Assembly (NCBI RefSeq): GCF_003364195.1
Contig: NZ_NXLQ01000005.1
Location: forward strand, 29,434-93,433
DNA: 64,000 nt
Reading direction: 5' to 3'
Origin: Helicobacter didelphidarum
GTDB lineage: Bacteria > Campylobacterota > Campylobacteria > Campylobacterales > Helicobacteraceae
The notes beneath the pieces are model-generated. The model was not told the DNA's origin. It saw nothing but the letters and a program-made list of their open reading frames with translations, and did not search any database. Position numbers and translations under genes: made by a program. Within the stretch, counting starts at the first letter, position 1. Each line of letters starts with the position of its first letter. Shown here piece after piece: positions 56,374-63,860 of the stretch.

Positions 56374-56885
56374 CTTACACCGCCTGTGGAATCAGATTCT
56401 ATAATTTGATTGATTGCATTTGATTTTTTGCACTCTGTAAGCGGAGATTCTATGATGTGAGAATCTCTTGTGGGAGAGAATGATTCTCTATCGCTCAAAT
56501 TATCGTCATTGTTGTGGGAGCTTGTGAGCTTCAGTCCTATCACGCCAAGCAATAATGTAAAAATCAAAGAGACTTTTATCAGCGAAAAATCCTCACCAAA
56601 TATGACAATCTCACTCACCACGACACCAGCCGCACCGATACCCACAAATACCGCATAGCAAACACTTACTTCAAGCCGCTTTGTCGCTACAATCATACTT
56701 ACAAATGAAATGATAATGCCTAGCATAGTGAGGGCATAGAGTATGAGAGTATCCGCGTATTTCAGTCCGCTGACCCAAAAGCACTCCACAATACCACCAA
56801 AAATGACCAAAGCCCAAGCCATATTTTGACTATGACTTACCATATATTTTACTTTTTGCCATAATGACAGAGAATCTTTTTGCAT
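56370..56885 (-). CDS. SMR-family transporter, large subunit with hydrophilic tail
   Basis: The first 115 residues are an SMR protein (four helices) with the Glu in FGGIVECFWVSGLK (about residue 29) and VCYAVFVGIGAAGVVVSEIV. About 50 further residues (122-171) form a hydrophilic Ser/Asp/Asn-rich tail (SSHNNDDNLSDRESFSPTRD and on) that is absent from typical SMR proteins. The stop overlaps the partner start by 4 bases. The start follows AAAAGGATGAAG. No guanidine-I riboswitch was seen upstream. Confidence 0.85.
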   Translation of the reverse strand: MQKDSLSLWQKVKYMVSHSQNMAWALVIFGGIVECFWVSGLKYADTLILYALTMLGIIISFVSMIVATKRLEVSVCYAVFVGIGAAGVVVSEIVIFGEDFSLIKVSLIFTLLLGVIGLKLTSSHNNDDNLSDRESFSPTRDSHIIESPLTECKKSNAINQIIESDSTGGVR

Positions 56886-57315
56886 ACTTCATCCTTTTCT
56901 TTTTATAATCTCAAAAAATAGCAATAAAAGCCTATTAACACGAACAAAATAGCTACAAATGTGTATTTTCCAAAAGAATAGGGAGCTATAAATAAGAAGT
57001 GCAACAAAATGCAATGAGGAATTGAATGCTGAAATGATAACCATCAGTGCTAATCATCATACCTACAAGCCTTTATAAAAATATAAGAAATTAAGTTTGT
57101 TTTTATAAATGAGGCACAGATTATATCATATCATTTTTAATAGTGGCTTTGGGCTTTGTCTGAAGCCACTATAAAGAATCTTATTCTTTCTTGATATTAT
57201 CTCAAATGTTTCATTTTAAATGCTCTATTCAATAGAATAAATAACATGTGGAGATTCTAATTCCAGCTATAATTTATCCATAAAAGTCAATAGATTAGCA
57301 TAAAAAGTTAGAATC
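56886..57315. other. 430-base region between aguB and the SMR pair
   Basis: No gene recognised. It holds a perfect 10-bp hairpin (57140-57172) and short open frames of fewer than 20 codons without ribosome sites. Confidence 0.5.
57140..57172 (-). terminator. strong 10-bp hairpin downstream of aguB
   Basis: ATAGTGGCTT (57140-57149) pairs perfectly with AAGCCACTAT (57163-57172) with a 13-base loop, 143 bases beyond the aguB stop on the minus strand. It is GC-richer than the surroundings. The distance and the lack of a T run make termination of aguB likely but not certain. The 9-mer TAGTGGCTT also occurs near 41967, probably by chance. Confidence 0.45.
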
Positions 57316-58320
57316 TTATTTACTCCCATGTAATCTTAAAATATCCTTGTAGTGTTCTATTCGTCTATCACGCAAAAATGGCCAAATATCACGCACTGAC
57401 TTTGTCCTTTCATAATCGATACACGCATAAAGAATTTCTTCTTTATCATTGCTTGCTTCACATAGAATCTCACCTTGTACACCACACACAAAACTATTAC
57501 CAAAAAACCGAATCCCCTGTGTCATTCCACTTAAATCAGGCTCAAATCCCACACGATTGATACTTGCCACAGGCACACCGTTAGCAATTGCATGTCCTTG
57601 CTGAATTGTTCTCCACGCATAGAGTTGATTGCGTTTTTCAAGCTCATCATCACCATCAAACCAGCCAATTGCCGTAGGATAGATTAAAATATCTGCTCCA
57701 TTTAAACACATAAGCCTTGCAGCCTCAGGAAACCATTGGTCCCAACATATTAAAACACCAAGCTTTCCAACGCTCGTTTGAATAGGGTAAAACCCTAAAT
57801 CACCTTGAGTAAAATAAAATTTTTCATAAAATTGTGGATCATCAGGAATGTGCATTTTACGATACCTTCCTGCAATCTCCCCATTTTTCTCAAAAACTAT
57901 TGCAGTATTGTGATAAAGTCCCGCAGCTCTTTCTTCAAAAAGTGAAGTAACAAGAACCACTTTGTTTTCTTTTGCAATTTGTGAAAAAAATGCGATATTT
58001 TCTTCAAATTTTTTTGCAAATTCAAAGTATTTTGTTTCTTCGCTCTGACAAAAATACTGTGTTGTGTGCAATTCTTGCAATAGAATCAAATCAGCCTTTT
58101 TGCTTGCTTCTTGAATACACTCTCTAGTTTTTTGTTTCATTTTTTCAGAAAGCTCAAATTGCCATTGCTCAAGTCTTGTAGAATCATTGAGATTTTTATC
58201 AATAAATTCATCTTGTTGATTAAATACATAACTTTGCTGAATTAAAGCTACCATAAGAGAATTCTTTTGTTTCATATGTTTTATTGTATCCATTGCATAG
58301 TTTCCATTATTCATCTTCAT
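57316..58320 (-). CDS. aguB: N-carbamoylputrescine amidase (nitrilase superfamily)
   Basis: Hydrolyses N-carbamoylputrescine to putrescine, the last step of the agmatine route. The nitrilase triad is visible: Glu in LILLQELHTTQYFCQSEE, Lys in RYRKMHIPDDP and Cys in GVLICWDQWFPEAARLM (about 183). SEETKYFEFA and IYPTAIGWFDG are specific to AguB. The start is not settled; the ATG at 58320 adds about 22 residues to the conserved core beginning MVALIQQS (58254). The 5' end overlaps the small acidic gene by 14 bases, so the two are co-transcribed. H. pylori HP0757 is the equivalent from memory. Confidence 0.92.
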   Translation of the reverse strand: MKMNNGNYAMDTIKHMKQKNSLMVALIQQSYVFNQQDEFIDKNLNDSTRLEQWQFELSEKMKQKTRECIQEASKKADLILLQELHTTQYFCQSEETKYFEFAKKFEENIAFFSQIAKENKVVLVTSLFEERAAGLYHNTAIVFEKNGEIAGRYRKMHIPDDPQFYEKFYFTQGDLGFYPIQTSVGKLGVLICWDQWFPEAARLMCLNGADILIYPTAIGWFDGDDELEKRNQLYAWRTIQQGHAIANGVPVASINRVGFEPDLSGMTQGIRFFGNSFVCGVQGEILCEASNDKEEILYACIDYERTKSVRDIWPFLRDRRIEHYKDILRLHGSK

Positions 58321-58474
58321 AATCTAAATCGGGACTTTCATAGTCATCATCATCATAATTAAAATGTCTAAAATCTCTATCATAATCAGAATCTTCATAA
58401 TCTTCTATATCATCATCGTATTGTGAATCATCATCAGTATATTCATTATCCAGCGTTTCATCATAATGTGCCAT
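58307..58474 (-). CDS. 55-residue Asp/Tyr-rich acidic protein
   Basis: Too short for usual ORF cut-offs but well supported. ATG at 58474 has a textbook AAGGA six bases upstream, with TATAAT at 58508-58513 (minus strand) 34 bases before it. The frame runs 55 codons to TAA at 58307-58309. About 20 of the 55 residues are Asp and 7 are Glu, with 8 Tyr, for example YDDDIEDYEDSDYD and NYDDDDYESPD. No Cys or Lys. It probably stays disordered and could buffer or bind divalent cations or a basic partner. Its stop overlaps the start of aguB by 14 bases, so it leads that operon. No function is known to me. Confidence 0.75.
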   Translation of the reverse strand: MAHYDETLDNEYTDDDSQYDDDIEDYEDSDYDRDFRHFNYDDDDYESPDLDYEDE

Positions 58475-58507
58475 ATTATATCCTTACAAAAATAAAATAA
58501 TGTAGGC

Positions 58508-58513
58508 ATTATA
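58508..58513 (-). promoter_or_regulatory. -10 element for the acidic-protein/aguB operon
   Basis: Exact TATAAT on the minus strand, 34 bases before the ATG at 58474. It is 55 bases from the divergent sigma-54 promoter. Confidence 0.55.
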
Positions 58514-58568
58514 GCTTTTAATTTATAAATAAGTTTCATGTTTTTCTTAAAAAAAATATAAAAATTTA

Positions 58569-58584
58569 GGAATTATTTTTGCTT
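58569..58584 (+). promoter_or_regulatory. sigma-54 (RpoN) promoter
   Basis: GGAA-N6-TTGCTT (58569-58572 and 58579-58584) with a 12-base step from GG to GC, exactly the -24/-12 arrangement for sigma-54 and the Campylobacterota form of it. It ends about 45 bases before the start codon at 58629. It was the only such match I found in the window. In Helicobacter and Campylobacter sigma-54 mainly serves flagellar genes. Confidence 0.8.
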
Positions 58585-58628
58585 GATACTTTAGAATATT
58601 TTATCAATCTCAATCAAGGATGTTAAAG

Positions 58629-59132
58629 ATGATTAATACAAATAATGCTTCATTAAATAGTTTAGGCTTAAATAATACAAATACTCACTATATTAAACGC
58701 GAAATTAGTGTGCAAAATACTATTGCAGCAAAGCAGAATGAGGAAAATATTCAAGAAGCTGATAGTTTTGAACAAAAACGACAAACTTATGGTTTAGCTA
58801 TTTTAGAATTAATGAGTGATCAGGAATATCAAGCATGGATGCGTGCAACTGCAGGTATGACTGAAACAGAAAAGATGCTTGCTGTACAAAAGCTGTATCC
58901 ATTAGCAGATATTGAACGTTTAAAGAAGTCAAAAATGGAATTTCACCCACAAGAAGCACAATCACTAAATATTGATACACAAAATTCACATGCGAATATA
59001 TCGCTCGACCCGTATATTATTAATGCAAATAAATTAAATGGAATGAAAGTATTTAATGCAAATTCTGATTTTGTTCAACGTTATCGCAATGCTTTTGAAA
59101 ATCTAGATATAGGCGTTAGCATGAATGGCTAA
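58629..59132 (+). CDS. sigma-54-dependent protein of unknown function, probably flagellar
   Basis: The ATG at 58629 has AAGGA 8 bases before it; the ATG at 58620 lies within that site. The product has 167 residues, mostly helical and hydrophilic, with no signal peptide, membrane segment or Cys. Asn/Thr-rich N-terminus (MINTNNASLNSLGLNNTNTH), a central helical part (about 45-100; QKRQTYGLAILELMSDQEYQ, MTETEKMLAVQKLYPLADIE) and a C-terminal FNANSDFVQRYRNAFENLDIG. The sigma-54 promoter points to the flagellar regulon. Candidate roles are a rod, hook or chaperone-associated protein (for example FlgJ-like or a FliS co-chaperone such as HP1076, which is of similar size), but I see no decisive motif. 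Confidence 0.6.
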   Translation: MINTNNASLNSLGLNNTNTHYIKREISVQNTIAAKQNEENIQEADSFEQKRQTYGLAILELMSDQEYQAWMRATAGMTETEKMLAVQKLYPLADIERLKKSKMEFHPQEAQSLNIDTQNSHANISLDPYIINANKLNGMKVFNANSDFVQRYRNAFENLDIGVSMNG

Positions 59133-59268
59133 AACTGCATTGTGGTTTGTTGATATAATGCTTTTATGAAAATCTGTTGCAAAAGATACAAATGATAAAA
59201 TACCTAAAAAGCAATCATTAAGCGAGATGGATATATAATTTCACAAATATTATATAATCAATGTGTAT

Positions 59269-61536
59269 TTATTTTCCTCCATTATTTGGAGTTACTAAAG
59301 CATGTGGTGTAAGATTTGTAGCATGATACACAAATGCGTTATAGGCTCGAGCATAATATTTGATTATCATTTGCTGCATAAGATGCTGTGTTGATGGAAA
59401 AAACCATGCATTATTGCTTGTCATAATAATATATTTTGCACCTGTTTGATATGGTAAAGCCATTGTTCCCTCATAACAGTTTGCATTTGCTATCGTAAGT
59501 CCATTATATTCAAGTTTCACAACTTCTTTGCCTTCATTAAAACTAAATTTTTCTTCAAATAACCATAAAGCAATAGGTCCTAAGATTGTATTCAATGGTA
59601 ATGTCTCCCCAAAAGGAACAAGGGCGATTTTATCCGCAACAATACTTTGACCATACGCAAAAATAAAAGTTGAATTAAAGAAACCTTCTTCATTGCTTGG
59701 CATATTAAAATAATGTGGTTGATATTTTTCCTTATCATTTTGTTTTACGGAATCATATTTTATAAAAGGAATATTTTGATTCTTTAACATATCCAATGAC
59801 ACAGACGAACCATCTTTAGCTTCAGAGGGAATAAAAAGATTCTCAAAAAAGAAAAAAGAATTTTTTATGCTTGGTATATTTGGGTTATTTGTAAGAATAT
59901 TGTTTTTTTGCACGGTATGTAATAGAGAATCTTGTGTATTTGTATCTGAAGACTGCAAACGTATTGAACCAACAAAAATAATAATATTCTCACTTAATTG
60001 AAGTAATTTTTCATAAATCTCCTTGCGTGTATTTAATACAAATGTGAAACTTGTTTCAGGTAAAATAACCATTTCATATCCCTCACTAATCGCCTTTTCA
60101 ATTTCTTTAAAGTTCGCTGCGATTATTTTATTCTGGGAGTCTAAATGCCACCGTTCATCTTGTAAATAATGTGTTTCTATAATTTTTGCATGGAGTTTTG
60201 GAGATTGTATCTCAAAATTATAATCAAATGCGAGAAGGAGAAAAAGTGGGGCAAGAAATCGCACTTTTGATGAAAGAGCAACACACCATAGGAAAACAAG
60301 CACACAAACTAAACCAAAGAACGAAGAATTAAAAATACTATAAGAACTTAAGTACGCAATATTTAACCAATTAAATCCTGTTGGATGTAGGACAAAAAGA
60401 GAAAGACAAGCAAGGATTCTATAAAATACATTCTCAAAATATAATAAAAACCAAAAAAATATTGCATATACTAAACCAACACACAACATACTTAAGGGAA
60501 TAAATTCACTCAATCCATTAAAACGGAGGCTAAGAGTCATCCAATAAAATCCAAAAAGTCCACTAAAAAAACCAAAGGAGAACCGATATTGACGTGGAAA
60601 AAATACAAAAATAATTGCAGAGATAGGATAAAAAATACTTACAAGCACATAATCATTATTATGCAATACAGAAAAGACAAAGATATAAATAAATAATAGT
60701 ATCCAATTATATACTATATAATATTCTTGAGAAAAAAATCTATAAAAAATACTAGTAAGCATATTTAATTTCGTATTTAAGGAAGATTGTTCATATTCTT
60801 TAGCTTTTATTCTAGATATTTCTTGTGTGTGTGTAGGTTGAGACTTTATAGAATGTGGATTCAAGAGTTCATTATTGTGTTGTGTAATCGAATCATTGAT
60901 AAAATCTCTTTTTTTTAATGTTACTAATCTGGGTTTTAAGAGTAAAATACCTATCAAGCAAGTGATGAAACCAAATACAATTTGAAATGCAAAATAGCCC
61001 CAATATGCTATACTTTTTTCTTTAGTTAGATTCTGATTATTGTGTTGTGTCAAAATGTCATTGGATAATTTTTGCATAGAATCTTTATTTGCAACTTGTG
61101 TAGCATATGAATCTTTTATAAATTTATGGTTATCATAATCTCTTTGCGTTGCAACTTGTTGTTGCACTGATAGTGTTTGGGGGAAGAAATATTCTACAAA
61201 TGATGTATGAAATGCAAAACTAAAAAAACCAAACCAAAAAATCAACGCACCACATATTCCTACAATAATATGCTGCATTATATTTTTAAGTTTTTTAAAC
61301 TTCTTTTGTCTATTTTGCGAATATTGATTCTGCTTTATATTATTTTGTTGATTCTTAATATCTTGTGTTTGCTGTGATGCAATATCATAAGAATCTTCGA
61401 TAATCCTTAAAAAAATGAAATTCTTTTGGAATAATCTCCAAATATTTTTACGAATATTTTGTATGTGTATTTGTTCTTTAAAAAATAAATATCTTTCTCC
61501 TTTTAATTTTGTAAATAATCGAGTAAAAAATCTCAT
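59269..61536 (-). CDS. lnt: apolipoprotein N-acyltransferase with N-terminal extension
   Basis: Adds the third acyl chain to lipoproteins in the inner membrane. The 755 residues are much longer than the roughly 425 of H. pylori and 512 of E. coli. Residues about 1-265 are an extra part with two or three membrane helices (about 90-115 and 180-205) and Gln/Asn-rich linkers. The canonical part follows, with five or more helices (about 275-460) and a nitrilase domain: catalytic Glu in VILPETSFTF (about 490), Lys in VADKIALVPFGE (about 640) and Cys in NANCYEG (about 690), then TSNNAWFFPS. The minus-strand TATAAT at 61572-61577 lies about 40 bases before the ATG. Confidence 0.88.
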   Translation of the reverse strand: MRFFTRLFTKLKGERYLFFKEQIHIQNIRKNIWRLFQKNFIFLRIIEDSYDIASQQTQDIKNQQNNIKQNQYSQNRQKKFKKLKNIMQHIIVGICGALIFWFGFFSFAFHTSFVEYFFPQTLSVQQQVATQRDYDNHKFIKDSYATQVANKDSMQKLSNDILTQHNNQNLTKEKSIAYWGYFAFQIVFGFITCLIGILLLKPRLVTLKKRDFINDSITQHNNELLNPHSIKSQPTHTQEISRIKAKEYEQSSLNTKLNMLTSIFYRFFSQEYYIVYNWILLFIYIFVFSVLHNNDYVLVSIFYPISAIIFVFFPRQYRFSFGFFSGLFGFYWMTLSLRFNGLSEFIPLSMLCVGLVYAIFFWFLLYFENVFYRILACLSLFVLHPTGFNWLNIAYLSSYSIFNSSFFGLVCVLVFLWCVALSSKVRFLAPLFLLLAFDYNFEIQSPKLHAKIIETHYLQDERWHLDSQNKIIAANFKEIEKAISEGYEMVILPETSFTFVLNTRKEIYEKLLQLSENIIIFVGSIRLQSSDTNTQDSLLHTVQKNNILTNNPNIPSIKNSFFFFENLFIPSEAKDGSSVSLDMLKNQNIPFIKYDSVKQNDKEKYQPHYFNMPSNEEGFFNSTFIFAYGQSIVADKIALVPFGETLPLNTILGPIALWLFEEKFSFNEGKEVVKLEYNGLTIANANCYEGTMALPYQTGAKYIIMTSNNAWFFPSTQHLMQQMIIKYYARAYNAFVYHATNLTPHALVTPNNGGK

Positions 61537-61571
61537 GTCTTCCTTTCTTTAATCAATTTACAATTTCACAC

Positions 61572-61577
61572 ATTATA
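61572..61577 (-). promoter_or_regulatory. -10 element for lnt
   Basis: TATAAT in GCATATAATGTG on the minus strand, 36 bases before the lnt start codon, with AAAGGAAG as ribosome site after it. Confidence 0.5.
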
Positions 61578-61623
61578 TGCAATTTATTATAAGTTTTATA
61601 AGATTAATTTATCTTCTTATTTT

Positions 61624-63054
61624 CTACAATAAAATCTTATTATAAAGAATATCAAGTATTAATTCTGGTGTAATAACATCAACACGAAATCCCTGTAATT
61701 CATCTCTATTAATGTCATGAATAATTGGTTTTTTTATATCAAAGATTCCAAATGGTGTAACAATAATATGGTTATTTTTATGATTTATAGGTGCATATCG
61801 CATTGGATTATATGATTTGGTAAATGGAAAGATACTTATTGTAGGAGTGTCAAGTGCACTTGCTGCATGAAGTAATGTTGTATTATTAGAAATAAAAACT
61901 TTTGCATGACTTATCACTCCAAGCATAATCCGCATATATCCATGTTTATAAGGCTTTTTCTTTTGTGCCTGTGCTTTCATAATTTTCTTTATAAGATCTT
62001 TTTTTTGTATCTCTTGTTGTTCTTGTGTATCCACATTGATTGCACTATCATCTTTATTGTCTTGAGTTGCTGATAGACTTTGTGTTGAAATATTAAATGT
62101 TGATTCTTGTTGATAAGACTTGAGACCCTTTGTTATTCGTTGATTATTTTTAATATCCTTCTCTTCATATGGTAATACCTGACTACTTACTTCGGTTTTA
62201 TTTGATATTTTAGAATCTTCTTGTTGTATTGTATTATCTTGATTTATTTGTTCTTTTAAACCATCTCCTTGAATATCATTAAGGTCATTAAATTCATCAA
62301 CATCACCAAACATAAAAAGATTTTTTTCACTAAGATTCGCATAGTTTTTAATCATTAACTTGTACATGTCAATCTCAAGTTGTGTACCTACAATCAACAC
62401 ACAATAACTTGTTGCAAGTTCATTTGCAATTTGTAAAAAATTTTTAGTAGCCCAACCCATTGCATTCTTGCTATTCATATTGCAATTTGCATTACTTGGG
62501 GAGATTACAATATAATCTGATAAAGACGAATTTGTAAATTTTTCCATTAAATAATGTTGCGATTCATTTTTTTCACTTATATTAAGATAAATCTTTGGAT
62601 AAAGTGTTTGGTTTGGACAACCAAGCGATTTTAAAAGATCAAGATTATATTGAATCTCATGCTTACCGCCACTCCTTTTTTGTTTTACTTTATAGTTGAA
62701 TAAAATAGAGTGAATACTTGAAAAAATACCAATACGTGTCTTAATACCTGCCATAAATGCAGCTAATGTACTCTCTCTTTCATCAAAAAGGGAAAGAGAA
62801 AAGTCAATTTCTGCATGTTTCAATGTTCGTGTAATATGTTTTTCATCAATAAAAAAAAGTTTGTTGAGATATGGATTATGTTTGAAAAAATCTTGCATAC
62901 TTGAATGAATCAAAAAACTAATACTTGCATGTGGAAAATATGTTTTTAAAAATTCTATACATTGCAATGAAAGAATAACGCGTACTCCATTAGTATAACT
63001 TTGAGTCTGAATAAGAAGAAAATGATATGATTTATTTGGATTAATTTTTAACAT
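61624..63054 (-). CDS. GT9 (heptosyltransferase-type) glycosyltransferase with large insertion
   Basis: N-terminal domain FLLIQTQSYTNGVRVILSLQ with FKHNPYLNKLFFIDE is typical of GT9 (ADP-heptose:LPS heptosyltransferase-like). The C-terminal domain has VISPSNANCNMNSKNAMGWA, LIVGTQLEIDMY and FISNNTTLLHAASALDTPTISIF, where the second half of the GT9 motif (D/N-x-G...HlAaAl) is recognisable. A hydrophilic insertion of about 115 residues (about 255-368), rich in Gln, Asn, Asp, Lys and Ser, splits the C-terminal domain. The total of 476 is far above the usual 320-350. Probably acts in lipopolysaccharide core assembly. It lies 33 bases after aroK on the same strand. The acceptor sugar is unknown. 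Confidence 0.8.
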   Translation of the reverse strand: MLKINPNKSYHFLLIQTQSYTNGVRVILSLQCIEFLKTYFPHASISFLIHSSMQDFFKHNPYLNKLFFIDEKHITRTLKHAEIDFSLSLFDERESTLAAFMAGIKTRIGIFSSIHSILFNYKVKQKRSGGKHEIQYNLDLLKSLGCPNQTLYPKIYLNISEKNESQHYLMEKFTNSSLSDYIVISPSNANCNMNSKNAMGWATKNFLQIANELATSYCVLIVGTQLEIDMYKLMIKNYANLSEKNLFMFGDVDEFNDLNDIQGDGLKEQINQDNTIQQEDSKISNKTEVSSQVLPYEEKDIKNNQRITKGLKSYQQESTFNISTQSLSATQDNKDDSAINVDTQEQQEIQKKDLIKKIMKAQAQKKKPYKHGYMRIMLGVISHAKVFISNNTTLLHAASALDTPTISIFPFTKSYNPMRYAPINHKNNHIIVTPFGIFDIKKPIIHDINRDELQGFRVDVITPELILDILYNKILL

Positions 63055-63087
63055 AAGAGACTCTACTTTGCTTCTATTTTTCTCACA

Positions 63088-63684
63088 TTAATCTTTATCA
63101 GTAATATAAGAAGCTTTTTTATAATGTTTTATCTGTTGCAAAGATTTATTTTCTAATTGTGAATCTTGTGGCACAATCTTATATTGTGTTGATAAAATAT
63201 CAAGAATTTCTTGTGTAATTGTTTCTTGCAGTCCATTCGCATTAATGATTTCATCACTCTGTAACTCATAAAGTTTTTGTCTTTGCATATAAAGATTATA
63301 TGCTTGTTTTATATCGTTAAAAAGTGGTCGTATATTCTGCCTTTCTTGTTTGATTTGGTTTTGTATGCGTTCCATAATTACATTAAAATCACTTTGAAGA
63401 TAAAAACGGATTCCAAGTTTTTTTGTATCATTAAAGATAGGCATACCCCCTCCTGTAGCAATAATATGATTTTGTTTTTGACTGAAATATTTTATAAAAT
63501 CAGCTTCTAAAGTGCGAAAAAAACTTTCACCTTTACTCACAAAAATATCAGATATTGTTTGTCCATATTGCTCTTGTATATATGTATCGCTATCAAGCCA
63601 AGTATAATTTAACCTATTTGCAAGTTGTTTTGCAGTGCTACTTTTACCACTACCCATAAACCCAATTAAAACAATATTTCTCAT
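63088..63684 (-). CDS. aroK: shikimate kinase
   Basis: Phosphorylates shikimate in the aromatic amino-acid pathway. Walker A LIGFMGSGKSSTAKQLA (about 5-21), LDSDTYIQEQYG (Asp34-type shikimate-binding), FFRTLEADF (Arg) and IIATGGGMPIF (Gly-rich shikimate site) are present, followed by RPLF for the lid. The length is 198, a little above the usual 165-175, owing to a C-terminal tail of about 30 residues. A minus-strand TATAAT is at 63727-63732. Confidence 0.95.
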   Translation of the reverse strand: MRNIVLIGFMGSGKSSTAKQLANRLNYTWLDSDTYIQEQYGQTISDIFVSKGESFFRTLEADFIKYFSQKQNHIIATGGGMPIFNDTKKLGIRFYLQSDFNVIMERIQNQIKQERQNIRPLFNDIKQAYNLYMQRQKLYELQSDEIINANGLQETITQEILDILSTQYKIVPQDSQLENKSLQQIKHYKKASYITDKD

Positions 63685-63726
63685 AATAGCACTTATTTGT
63701 TCCTACTATTAATTTTCATGATATAC

Positions 63727-63732
63727 ATTATA
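63727..63732 (-). promoter_or_regulatory. -10 element for aroK
   Basis: TATAAT on the minus strand about 43 bases before the aroK ATG, in GATATAATGTAT. Confidence 0.45.
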
Positions 63733-63845
63733 TCATAAAAAACTTAAGCACACAAAAATAAAAAGGTGACTTACAAATAGCACATTATTTATTCCTCATT
63801 ATAAAACTTCCATGTATAATAAAGTATTCTTTTGGAGTACATCTA

Positions 63846-63853
63846 CCCCCCCC
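63846..63853. repeat. C8/G8 homopolymer tract
   Basis: Eight consecutive C (plus strand) followed by T and CCCC, so G4-A-G8 on the minus strand, 7 bases after the chemotaxis-receptor stop codon. Long G or C tracts are rare in DNA this AT-rich and are the usual phase-variation substrate in Campylobacter and Helicobacter. Here it lies between two same-strand genes, not in a reading frame that I can see. Confidence 0.75.
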
Positions 63854-63860
63854 TCCCCTT

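Noticed and set aside
56886..57060. Guanidine-I (ykkC) riboswitch upstream of the SMR pair
   Set aside because: The conserved core of that riboswitch is not present in the leader.
41967..57149. Shared TAGTGGCTTT at 41967 and 57141 as mobile-element ends
   Set aside because: Only about 10 bases match, with no target duplication or transposase; chance is likely.
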